Below, in pieces: positions 1-5,004 of a stretch of DNA of 5,004 nucleotides. Numbering within the stretch: position 1 is the first letter of the stretch; each line of letters starts with the position of its first letter. The stretch spans positions 1 through 5,004 of the forward strand of contig JABABH010000119.1 of the NCBI GenBank assembly GCA_014238325.1, in the 5' to 3' direction. Source of the stretch: Coxiellaceae bacterium (GTDB lineage Bacteria > Pseudomonadota > Gammaproteobacteria > Coxiellales > Coxiellaceae). Position numbers and translations under genes: made by a program. Below the pieces are notes generated by a model. The model had not been told where the DNA came from and searched no databases. It saw nothing but the letters and a program-made list of their open reading frames with translations.

Positions 1-667
1 GATGCTGCATCCAATCAATCAATTGCAGAGGCCTATCAATAGATTCGTCAGCATGGCTCTGTTTTAAGGTTGATTCAGGCGAAAAATCGCCATAGCCATA
101 ATTCGCAGCAATGCCTGTTAAACCAGCGGCACGTGCAGCGATCATATCATCTTCAATATCACCTATATAGACAGCTGATGTCGGTGGCGCACCAACGAGT
201 TTGCAGGCATGCAGCAGGGGGGCGGGATGCGGTTTCTTGTGTGATAGAGAGTCGCCTGCAACCAAGCAATGCGTGCGATGCGTTAATTTAAAATGATGTA
301 ATAAAGGTGTTGTTAGTGCGATGCGTCTATTGGTGACAATACCCCAAATGATATGATGCTCATCCAAATAATCCAAGACGGTATGCATTCCGTCGAATAA
401 CTTTGTTTTATTAAGATAATATTTTTTGTAAATAACTAATAATTCTGTTTGTAAGGATGCGAGTATCGGGCTTTCTTCAGCAAGACCAAAAGCAGCTTTC
501 AAGGCGATGGTGGAGTTTTTCCCAATGATATCGCGAGCTTCGCAGATGGAAAGCTCAGCCTTATGGTATTGCCTGAGTAACTGATTGAGTGCGTCAGTCA
601 GGTCCGGAGCTGTGTCAAGTAACGTACCGTCTAAATCGAAAAAAACCGCATTAAGGTTATGCTTCAC
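1..667 (-). CDS. HAD-superfamily phosphatase, Gph/MupP type (3' end cut by window edge)
   Basis: The frame gives 222 codons from a GTG at 667 and stays open to the left edge, so at most a few C-terminal residues are missing (family length is about 220-230). The four HAD motifs are visible. Motif I is DLDGT with nucleophile D11 and D13. Motif II is T112-N113 in WGIVTN. Motif III is the lysine in KKPHP near residue 145. Motif IV is GDIEDD, with D170 and D174. A helical C1 cap lies at about residues 18-95. A strong AAGGGGG site sits 6 bases before the GTG, and the start overlaps the ubiG stop by 4 bases (GTGA), so translation is probably coupled. Such enzymes hydrolyse small phosphate esters in the cytoplasm. 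Phosphoglycolate (Gph) and MurNAc-6-phosphate (MupP, cell-wall recycling) are the main candidates. The ubiG neighbour and the IWGIVTN and LLHACKL stretches favour MupP as I recall it, but the substrate cannot be settled from sequence alone. Confidence 0.9.
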   Translation of the reverse strand, partial: MKHNLNAVFFDLDGTLLDTAPDLTDALNQLLRQYHKAELSICEARDIIGKNSTIALKAAFGLAEESPILASLQTELLVIYKKYYLNKTKLFDGMHTVLDYLDEHHIIWGIVTNRRIALTTPLLHHFKLTHRTHCLVAGDSLSHKKPHPAPLLHACKLVGAPPTSAVYIGDIEDDMIAARAAGLTGIAANYGYGDFSPESTLKQSHADESIDRPLQLIDWMQH

Positions 668-1380
668 ATCGATCCCCCTTTAATAAAGCAAGCGATATAA
701 TTGACCGATACATCTTGAGTAAAATGACATTGCTGTCTGAAGGGTTGATATTTGATGCCTGTGATATGTAACAAGCGTAGGTTATAAGGGCGTGCCCATT
801 CGCATAATTCTGATGGACGTATAAATTTTTTATACTCATGTGTACCCATGGGTAATAATTGCAGCAGATATTCAGCGCCGACAATGCTGAAAAAAAATGA
901 TTTTAAATTACGATTTAGGGTAGAAAAAAAGACCAAGGCATCAGGAGACATCAGCTGTGCGCAGGTTCGGACAACACTGATCGGATCAGGAACATGCTCT
1001 AATAATTCCATACAAGCAATCATATCAAATTTTTTGTGTTCCGCATGGAAGGATTCTATGGTCGTGGATAGGTATTGAATAGGGTGATCCTGATGTACGG
1101 CGTGTTCTTGAGCAACACGAATCAAGTCATGATTAGCATCAATGGCCGTCACATCGGCTCCTTCGTGTGCCAGGGCTTCACTTAATAGTCCGCCTCCACA
1201 GCCGACATCCAGTACTTTTTTTTCTAATAAAGCAGTATGTTGCTTGATATACTGCAATCTTAAGGGGTTCATCCGATGTAGCGTCTTCATCGGGCCATTA
1301 GGATTCCACCATTCTTTTGCCAAGCGACTAAATTTATCAGATTCTGAGGGGTCAAGATTTTCCATAATTGAGTTTAACAT
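664..1380 (-). CDS. ubiG: Ubiquinone biosynthesis 3-O-methyltransferase UbiG
   Basis: This 238-residue protein is close to E. coli UbiG (240). UbiG carries out both O-methylations of ubiquinone synthesis, using S-adenosylmethionine on membrane-associated quinone intermediates. The N-terminus carries the family signature WWNPNGPMKTLHRMNPLRL (residues 24-42). The class I methyltransferase fold follows: motif I VLDVGCGGG (56-64), acidic D81 at the end of strand 2 for the ribose, the CMELLEHVPDP block (123-133), and FFSTLNRN (151-158). The stretch SFFFSIVGAEYLLQLLPMGTH after it corresponds to the segment linked with membrane binding in UbiG. The loop usually reading KPGG is SPDA here, a mild departure. 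The start at 1380 gives an N-terminal length close to E. coli, but no well-spaced Shine-Dalgarno is seen. An ATG at 1365 is an alternative. The gene overlaps the phosphatase by 4 bases. Confidence 0.97.
   Translation of the reverse strand: MLNSIMENLDPSESDKFSRLAKEWWNPNGPMKTLHRMNPLRLQYIKQHTALLEKKVLDVGCGGGLLSEALAHEGADVTAIDANHDLIRVAQEHAVHQDHPIQYLSTTIESFHAEHKKFDMIACMELLEHVPDPISVVRTCAQLMSPDALVFFSTLNRNLKSFFFSIVGAEYLLQLLPMGTHEYKKFIRPSELCEWARPYNLRLLHITGIKYQPFRQQCHFTQDVSVNYIACFIKGGSM
674..680 (-). promoter_or_regulatory. Ribosome binding site for the GTG-start phosphatase
   Basis: The minus strand reads AAGGGGG six bases before the GTG at 667. It lies inside the last codons of ubiG. An ATG two bases upstream is followed directly by TGA and belongs to the end of ubiG, so the strong site at good spacing decides for the GTG start. 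Confidence 0.75.
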
Positions 1381-1619
1381 GCTCTTTGGGATTTTGATAA
1401 GTCACGTTTCAGTTATCATCTTTCCAAAAGATTGGGGCAGGCAAACTCAAAAGTTGCATAACAAAGTTTGAATCAATTTTATTTTTCATGAAGTTTCTGC
1501 TCTAATTGCTTTATGATCATGACCCTTTTCACTATAAAGTCAATCGATGCCCAATACTATATCAGCGAAAATTTTCTGCGTAATACGATGCTGCTACAAC
1601 TGATCCATTAGGCCAGACA
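1381..1619. other. Intergenic region between the CDF transporter and ubiG
   Basis: These 239 bases lie downstream of the transporter stop and upstream of ubiG. I find no hairpin followed by a T run, so no intrinsic terminator is evident. The minus strand holds weak promoter-like sequences, listed separately. It also has a perfect 6-bp hairpin with a 3-base loop (ATCTTT/AAAGAT, 1418-1432) and a 10-bp palindrome GAAAATTTTC (1567-1576). Two overlapping tiny open frames of 13 and 26 codons lie at 1479-1520 and 1409-1489. None of these is convincing by itself. Confidence 0.6.
1516..1584 (-). promoter_or_regulatory. Candidate promoter region for ubiG and the phosphatase
   Basis: Two minus-strand candidates are visible. 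One has an extended -10 (TGA then TATAGT, 1556-1564) with a poor -35 ATTACG (1579-1584) at 17 bases. The other has -35 TTGACT (1538-1543) and -10 CATGAT (1516-1521) at 16 bases. Either gives a leader of roughly 130-170 bases before ubiG. Both are imperfect matches in AT-rich sequence, where such matches arise by chance. Confidence 0.28.
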
Positions 1620-2525
1620 TTAGGTGGGAGAGACAGAATCACAAGGCTGGCATTTTTCTATATTGCCTTCTGGTTGCAAGGTAATATGCTGAATATGATG
1701 CTCTGTTTGCAATATTGTTTTAAGTTGATGGAGAGCATGGTCCCAGTTAGTCAAATCATGTACATGAATATGCGCAGATAAGGCGGTTACATCAGGCGAT
1801 ACGGTCCAAATATGCAGGTCATGTACGGTGCGAACTTCTGGTAATTGTGTCATGGTATATAATACTTTTTGAATATTGACATGTGGAGGCACGCCCTCCA
1901 TCAGGACGTCTAAGGATTCACGCAATAAACGGTAGCTGGATATTAGAATGAGTACACTGATAAAAATGGATAGCACAGGGTCAACCCATAGCCAAGCTGT
2001 GAAATAAATAATCATACCTGAGAATAAGGTCGCGAGGGTGGCGAGTAAGTCGCTGAAGACGTGCAATAATGCTGCGCGTTGATTGAGACTATGCTTACCA
2101 TGAGAGAGCAACCAAGCCAGACTGACATTAAATAGCATACCGATAGCGGCAATCCATAGAACGGATACCGCATGGACTGGGCTAGGATGTTGCAGGTGTT
2201 GGATGGCCCTGATCATAATCAGGCACGACATCACGACCAGGAGTATGCTGGATGCCCACGCGGCAATGACTTCGGCTCGACCCAAGCCATAGCTATGTTT
2301 ATGGGAAGGGGGCCGTTGAGCCATCCAGGCGGCAAAAGCTGCAATGGCTAATGAGAGCGCATCTGAAGCCATATGGCCTGCATCTCCCAGTAAAGCCAAT
2401 GAGCCAGCGAAATATCCACCCAGCATTTCAAATACAGCGAAACCGATGGTGAGCACGAGAGCGACGAGAAATAATCGGTGTGAGGCCGCAAAGAATCGGT
2501 GGTGATGGTGTCGATGATTGTGCAT
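1620..2525 (-). CDS. Cation diffusion facilitator, zinc-type (CzcD/ZitB-like)
   Basis: This inner-membrane antiporter family exports Zn2+ (often also Cd2+ or Co2+) from the cytoplasm in exchange for protons. The 301 residues match the usual 300-320. After a histidine-rich start (MHNHRHHHHR) there are six hydrophobic segments, near 17-35, 41-69, 84-108, 117-140, 150-178 and 182-200. A cytoplasmic domain follows at about 205-290 and contains HDLHIWTVSPD. The transport-site ligands are in GDAGHMASD (H51, D55) of helix 2 and HVFSD (H155, D159) of helix 5. This His/Asp set is the zinc pattern, not the all-Asp manganese pattern. The tail has a CxxC (C292, C295) that could bind metal. The histidine-rich loop between helices 4 and 5 seen in many relatives is short. 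No Shine-Dalgarno precedes the ATG; a TATAAT box lies 9 bases upstream. No metal-responsive regulator gene is nearby in this window. Exact metal specificity is inferred. Confidence 0.96.
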   Translation of the reverse strand: MHNHRHHHHRFFAASHRLFLVALVLTIGFAVFEMLGGYFAGSLALLGDAGHMASDALSLAIAAFAAWMAQRPPSHKHSYGLGRAEVIAAWASSILLVVMSCLIMIRAIQHLQHPSPVHAVSVLWIAAIGMLFNVSLAWLLSHGKHSLNQRAALLHVFSDLLATLATLFSGMIIYFTAWLWVDPVLSIFISVLILISSYRLLRESLDVLMEGVPPHVNIQKVLYTMTQLPEVRTVHDLHIWTVSPDVTALSAHIHVHDLTNWDHALHQLKTILQTEHHIQHITLQPEGNIEKCQPCDSVSPT

Positions 2526-2534
2526 GAGATTGAG

Positions 2535-2565
2535 ATTATACCTGAATTTTATATCATGATGTGAA
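2535..2565 (-). promoter_or_regulatory. Candidate promoter of the CDF transporter
   Basis: The minus strand carries a perfect -10 box TATAAT (2535-2540) and a TTCACA (2560-2565) that matches the -35 consensus in five of six bases. The 19-base spacing is long. Only 9 bases separate the -10 from the ATG at 2525, so transcription would begin about at the start codon. Two short palindromes, ATCATGAT (2553-2560) and GAATATATTC (2563-2572), flank or overlap the -35 and could be regulator sites, but I match them to no known operator. Confidence 0.5.
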
Positions 2566-2622
2566 TATATTCTGCTAAGGTGGGATCATCAGGGTTGTCT
2601 ATCAGGCAAAGAGGCTAGCGTA

Positions 2623-3243
2623 TCATAGGGATAGAGCGGTGGTATTAACAGCCGGCGAGGGTTCGGTATGCCAACAAGGCTTGTCGAGTAACTCCACCAT
2701 GGGATTCATGAAAATGGGTTTATCTGGGGAATGGGGATCATAGGTTTTTGCTAGATCGATGGGTGTTTGATGATAGTTATTAGGAATATGTGGGTTAGCA
2801 CCAGCGACTAATAGCAGTTCTGCTAGTTCTAGATTGTTGTTGTCGGCGGCAATATGCAGTGCTGTGTTTCCACCCTGATCTTGTAGATAGATGTTGGTCT
2901 TGCTGTCTTTTAGCAGTGCTTTTGCAGTCGGTATATCATCGAATTGCGCAGCATTATGTAGAGCCGTGCAACCAGAGTTTCTATGTTGATAATTCGTATT
3001 GACTCCATATTCTAAGAGAAGCGGTACATGCTTTCCGGCATTATTTTGTATATCTACAGCTAGAAGGGATTCGCCATCAGAAGCGATAATATTCGGGTCT
3101 GCTCCTTGATCTAATAGAGCTCTAACAGCGTCGAGACTAGAAGCATGTTTGAGCACAGTAATAGCAGAGATGATGCCCAACAGCTTGCGACTGAGTAGAT
3201 TATATTTTCTTCGAATAGGGTGATGATGCGGTTGTTTAAACAT
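2623..3243 (-). CDS. Small ankyrin-repeat protein, function unknown
   Basis: This 206-residue protein (from the ATG at 3243) is built mostly of ankyrin repeats, which act as protein-binding scaffolds. Counting from that ATG, a partial repeat lies at about 37-55 (LDAVRALLDQGADPN). Full repeats follow at about 56-88 (degenerate), 89-123 (CTALHNAAQ, ALL) and 124-156 (NTALHIAADNN, ELAELLLVAGANP). A last partial one, QTPIDLAKTY, ends near 169. The basic N-terminus (HHHPIRRKYNLLSRKLLGIIS) has no clear signal peptide or membrane helix, and the tail has no domain I recognise. The frame can start earlier at a TTG (3270), which adds nine residues. I prefer the ATG because a weak promoter-like -10 lies only 3 bases before the TTG. 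Neither start has a good Shine-Dalgarno. Base composition resembles its neighbours. In intracellular bacteria such proteins may be secreted effectors; nothing here proves that, and a cytoplasmic role is equally possible. Confidence 0.82.
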   Translation of the reverse strand: MFKQPHHHPIRRKYNLLSRKLLGIISAITVLKHASSLDAVRALLDQGADPNIIASDGESLLAVDIQNNAGKHVPLLLEYGVNTNYQHRNSGCTALHNAAQFDDIPTAKALLKDSKTNIYLQDQGGNTALHIAADNNNLELAELLLVAGANPHIPNNYHQTPIDLAKTYDPHSPDKPIFMNPMVELLDKPCWHTEPSPAVNTTALSL

Positions 3244-3273
3244 AGAAAAGCCATGTCCAATAAGATTCAATTG

Positions 3274-3302
3274 AATATACCGCTCGCGACTGAAGATGCG
3301 AA
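3274..3302 (-). promoter_or_regulatory. Weak candidate promoter for the ankyrin gene
   Basis: The minus strand reads TTCGCA (3297-3302), 17 bases, then TATATT (3274-3279). This matches the -35 in four positions and the -10 in five. It would start transcription just inside the TTG-initiated frame, leaving roughly 20-25 bases before the ATG at 3243. It is the basis for preferring that ATG, but a chance match is possible and the gene may simply be read through from nrdB. Confidence 0.3.
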
Positions 3303-3313
3303 GTGGGATCTGT

Positions 3314-3326
3314 ATATAAGTTATAT
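3314..3326. repeat. Perfect 13-bp AT-rich inverted repeat abutting the nrdB stop
   Basis: ATATAA and TTATAT are separated by one base, directly next to the TAA stop of nrdB at 3327-3329. Being all A/T in the arms with no following T tract on the minus strand, it is not a standard intrinsic terminator. It may be a protein-binding site or chance. Confidence 0.45.
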
Positions 3327-4475
3327 TTAGTTATCGTCCCAGGAGAGAGTACCCCCCGTTTGGTATTCAATCACGCGTGTTTCAAAGAAGTTTTTTTCTT
3401 TTTTGAGGTCCATCATTTCACTCATCCACGGGAAGGGGTTGTGGGAACCGGGGTATTGTTCGGCTAAGCCAATCTGGGCACAACGGCGATTGGCAATATA
3501 TTGTAGGTATTGCTTGAACATATCGGCATTTAATCCCAATATACCATGTGGCATGGTGTCTCGGGCATATTGATATTCTAAGCTGACCCCTTCTCGAATC
3601 ATGGCCATGATGTCTTCTTGGAAAGTAGGGGTCCAGAGATCAGGGTTTTCTATTTTAATTTGATTAATCACATCAATGCCGAAATTAACATGCATCGACT
3701 CATCACGTAGAATATATTGAAATTGTTCAGAGGTGCCCGTCATTTTACCTCGGCGACCCATGGCTAATATTTGTGTAAAACCAACGTAGAAAAATAATCC
3801 TTCGAAAACGACATAAAAGGCAATCAGGCTGCGTAATAAACGGCGATCATGGTCAGGCGTGCCTGTTTTAAAATTGGGGTCAGCTAAACTTTGAGTAAAA
3901 GGTAAGGCCCAACGTGCTTTTTCTGCAATACTTGGGATTTCACGATACATATTAAAGGTTTCCCCTTCATCCAGAGACAGGCTCTCAATGATGTATTGAT
4001 AAGCATGCGTGTGTAGGGCTTCTTCGAAGGCTTGTCGTAATAAATATTGCCGACATTCTGGGTTGGTGATATGACGGTAAATCGCGAGTACCAAATTATT
4101 GGCGACTAAAGAGTCTGCCGTGGCAAAAAAGCCGAGGCTACGCATGACAATCACTCGTTCGTCAGCAGTGAGCCCGTCCGCTGTTTGCCATAATGCGATA
4201 TCAGCGGACATATTGATTTCATCGGGCATCCAATGATTAGCACAGGCTAGTAAATATTTTTTCCATGCCCAAGGGTATCTAAAAGGCACGAGCTGATTTA
4301 AATCGAGCTGACAATTAATAATTTTTTTATCTTCCACACGAATACGGGAGGCACCCATTTCTAATGTCTCTAACCCAGTGGCACTGATAGGAGATCTATC
4401 CGTGACAGACGACGTGCCAAGCTGAGCTTCCGATAGATGGGAAGCAGTAGATAAGTCATGATCATAGGATGTCAT
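3327..4475 (-). CDS. nrdB: Class I ribonucleotide reductase beta subunit (radical-generating)
   Basis: NrdB holds the dinuclear metal site and tyrosyl radical that NrdA uses to reduce ribonucleotides to deoxyribonucleotides. Counting 382 residues from the ATG at 4475, all six ligands are present: D121 (FATADSL), E152 and H155 (FEEALH), E225 (VVFEG), E259 and H262 (RDESMH). Y159 (HTHAY) is the radical tyrosine. The near-C-terminal tyrosine of RVIEYQ (Y371) and the acidic tail SWDDN fit radical transfer and docking to NrdA. The overall sequence resembles Pseudomonas NrdB and chlamydial NrdB, but the tyrosine separates it from the chlamydial class Ic form, which has phenylalanine there. The poorly conserved N-terminal 50 residues, ending in GLETLEMGASRIRVEDKKIINC, are usual for the Pseudomonas-type group. 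An AGGAGG seven bases upstream fixes this start; the frame is open back to an ATG at 4532 that has no ribosome site. The gene lies 84 bases after nrdA. Confidence 0.97.
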   Translation of the reverse strand: MTSYDHDLSTASHLSEAQLGTSSVTDRSPISATGLETLEMGASRIRVEDKKIINCQLDLNQLVPFRYPWAWKKYLLACANHWMPDEINMSADIALWQTADGLTADERVIVMRSLGFFATADSLVANNLVLAIYRHITNPECRQYLLRQAFEEALHTHAYQYIIESLSLDEGETFNMYREIPSIAEKARWALPFTQSLADPNFKTGTPDHDRRLLRSLIAFYVVFEGLFFYVGFTQILAMGRRGKMTGTSEQFQYILRDESMHVNFGIDVINQIKIENPDLWTPTFQEDIMAMIREGVSLEYQYARDTMPHGILGLNADMFKQYLQYIANRRCAQIGLAEQYPGSHNPFPWMSEMMDLKKEKNFFETRVIEYQTGGTLSWDDN

Positions 4476-4482
4476 CGTCGAT

Positions 4483-4488
4483 CCTCCT
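4483..4488 (-). promoter_or_regulatory. Strong Shine-Dalgarno deciding the nrdB start
   Basis: The minus strand has a full AGGAGG seven bases before the ATG at 4475. The upstream in-frame ATG at 4532 is preceded by GACCTCAATTTAT with no purine-rich site. This makes the 382-residue product much more likely than the 401-residue one. Confidence 0.9.
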
Positions 4489-4559
4489 CGGATGCGAGAG
4501 TGATATAAAGCCGCGATAGAATAAAGCAGCATATAAATTGAGGTCTGTCTGCGAACTTG

Positions 4560-5004
4560 CTATTGACATGCCTCACAATCCTCATCATCGATTTTGCAGG
4601 ACGATGGGGATGCTGCGACAGCATGAGGAACAGCATTAAGCGCATGGTCCTGTATGGTCGCTTTCTCTGTGTGGGTGGCTCCCATGGTACGTAGATAATA
4701 CGTGGTTTTTAGTCCGCGCATCCAAGCTAGACGATACAAGGCATCCAACTTTTTACCAGATGGCTGTGATACATATAAATTCAAGGATTGTGATTGATCA
4801 ATCCATTTTTGCCGCCGAGAAGCAGCCTCAACTAGCCATTCTGGATCGATTTCAAAAGCTGTGAGATATAATCTTTTGAGGTCCTGAGGGATCCGAGTAA
4901 TGTTTTGTATGCTCCCATTAAAATATTTGAGGTCATGTATCATAGGAGGGTCCCATAGCTTGCGTTTTTTTAGTGCGTTAACAAGGTAAGGGTTGAGTAC
5001 GGTA
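4560..5004 (-). CDS. nrdA: Class I ribonucleotide reductase alpha subunit, C-terminal fragment
   Basis: This is the last 147 residues of the catalytic subunit, which reduces ribonucleoside diphosphates with the radical supplied by NrdB. The frame is open to the right edge, reading VLNPYLVNALKKRKLWDPPM before the internal ATG at 4943, so that ATG is not the gene start. Recognisable parts are EWLVEAASRRQKWIDQSQSL and GLKTTYYLR. The latter holds the adjacent tyrosines equivalent to E. coli Y730/Y731 in the radical-transfer path. After a variable alanine- and serine-containing linker, the tail ends in DDEDCEACQ. Its CxxC pair is expected to be the shuttle that takes electrons from thioredoxin or glutaredoxin to the active site; an additional cysteine (SSCKID) precedes it. 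This tail closely resembles Pseudomonas NrdA. The rest of the gene, including any regulatory ATP-cone domains, lies outside the window. The nrdA-nrdB order suggests one operon. Confidence 0.96.
   Translation of the reverse strand, partial: TVLNPYLVNALKKRKLWDPPMIHDLKYFNGSIQNITRIPQDLKRLYLTAFEIDPEWLVEAASRRQKWIDQSQSLNLYVSQPSGKKLDALYRLAWMRGLKTTYYLRTMGATHTEKATIQDHALNAVPHAVAASPSSCKIDDEDCEACQ

Noticed and set aside
70..291. Plus-strand open frame of 73 codons
   Set aside because: It lies entirely antisense to the phosphatase gene, with no recognisable domain or ribosome site.
657..884. Minus-strand open frame of 75 codons in another frame
   Set aside because: It is an out-of-frame shadow of the ubiG 3' end.
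848..1078. Plus-strand open frame of 76 codons
   Set aside because: It is antisense to the conserved methyltransferase domain of ubiG and has no protein-like features.
1142..1471. Plus-strand open frame of 109 codons
   Set aside because: Most of it is antisense to ubiG and mirrors that gene's conserved codons. The remainder runs into the intergenic region and shows no domain.
3300..3330. NrdR-type box or intrinsic terminator downstream of nrdB
   Set aside because: The AT-rich repeat lacks the conserved ends of an NrdR box and is followed by no T tract. NrdR boxes are also expected ahead of nrdA, which is outside the window.
3327..4475. Chlamydia-like class Ic NrdB lacking the radical tyrosine or a metal ligand
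   Set aside because: The sequence resembles chlamydial NrdB and a first look at DIALWQ suggested a missing carboxylate. Counting 31 residues back from the glutamate of FEEALH places the first ligand at D in FATADSL, and HTHAY has tyrosine where class Ic has phenylalanine. All six ligands are present, so this is an ordinary tyrosine-radical enzyme.
4560..4943. A stand-alone 127-residue protein starting at 4943
   Set aside because: The frame is open upstream to the window edge and reads LKKRKLWDPPM, a typical NrdA stretch. It is the C-terminal part of nrdA.
1..5004. A new defence, mobile or biosynthetic system
   Set aside because: All but one of the genes are recognisable metabolic or transport genes on one strand with uniform composition. 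There are no transposases, integrases, nucleases, toxin-antitoxin pairs or repeat arrays.

Overview
The window reads as chromosomal DNA of a gammaproteobacterium with a low-to-moderate GC content. The ribonucleotide reductase genes resemble the Pseudomonas-type class I enzymes, and a ubiG gene overlaps a HAD phosphatase gene, an arrangement known from Pseudomonas. The AT-rich composition and a small ankyrin-repeat gene would fit a host-associated lineage such as the Legionellales, but that placement is inference from composition and gene content only. There is no rRNA, tRNA, insertion sequence, CRISPR array or phage gene.

All six genes lie on the minus strand, so transcription runs from the right edge to the left. 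At the right is the C-terminal part of nrdA (4560-5004, cut by the window edge). It is followed by nrdB, whose best start is 4475 rather than the longer open frame beginning at 4532. Together they encode class I ribonucleotide reductase, which makes deoxynucleotides for DNA synthesis. NrdB keeps all six metal ligands and the radical tyrosine. Next come a short ankyrin-repeat protein of unknown role (2623-3243) and a zinc-type cation diffusion facilitator (1620-2525). The facilitator has a histidine-rich N-terminus and a -10 box so close to its ATG that its message may be leaderless.

A 239-base gap (1381-1619) separates the transporter from ubiG. It holds weak promoter-like sequences, a short hairpin and two tiny overlapping open frames, but no convincing gene or terminator. 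The left end is a tight pair: ubiG (ubiquinone biosynthesis O-methyltransferase) and a HAD phosphatase of the Gph/MupP type. The phosphatase starts with GTG inside the end of ubiG and its 3' end lies at or just past the left edge.

The genes are mostly housekeeping: dNTP synthesis, metal efflux, quinone synthesis and phosphate-ester clean-up or cell-wall recycling. I see no convincing new multi-gene system. The least explained items are the ankyrin protein, the possible leaderless start of the transporter, and the small open frames ahead of ubiG.
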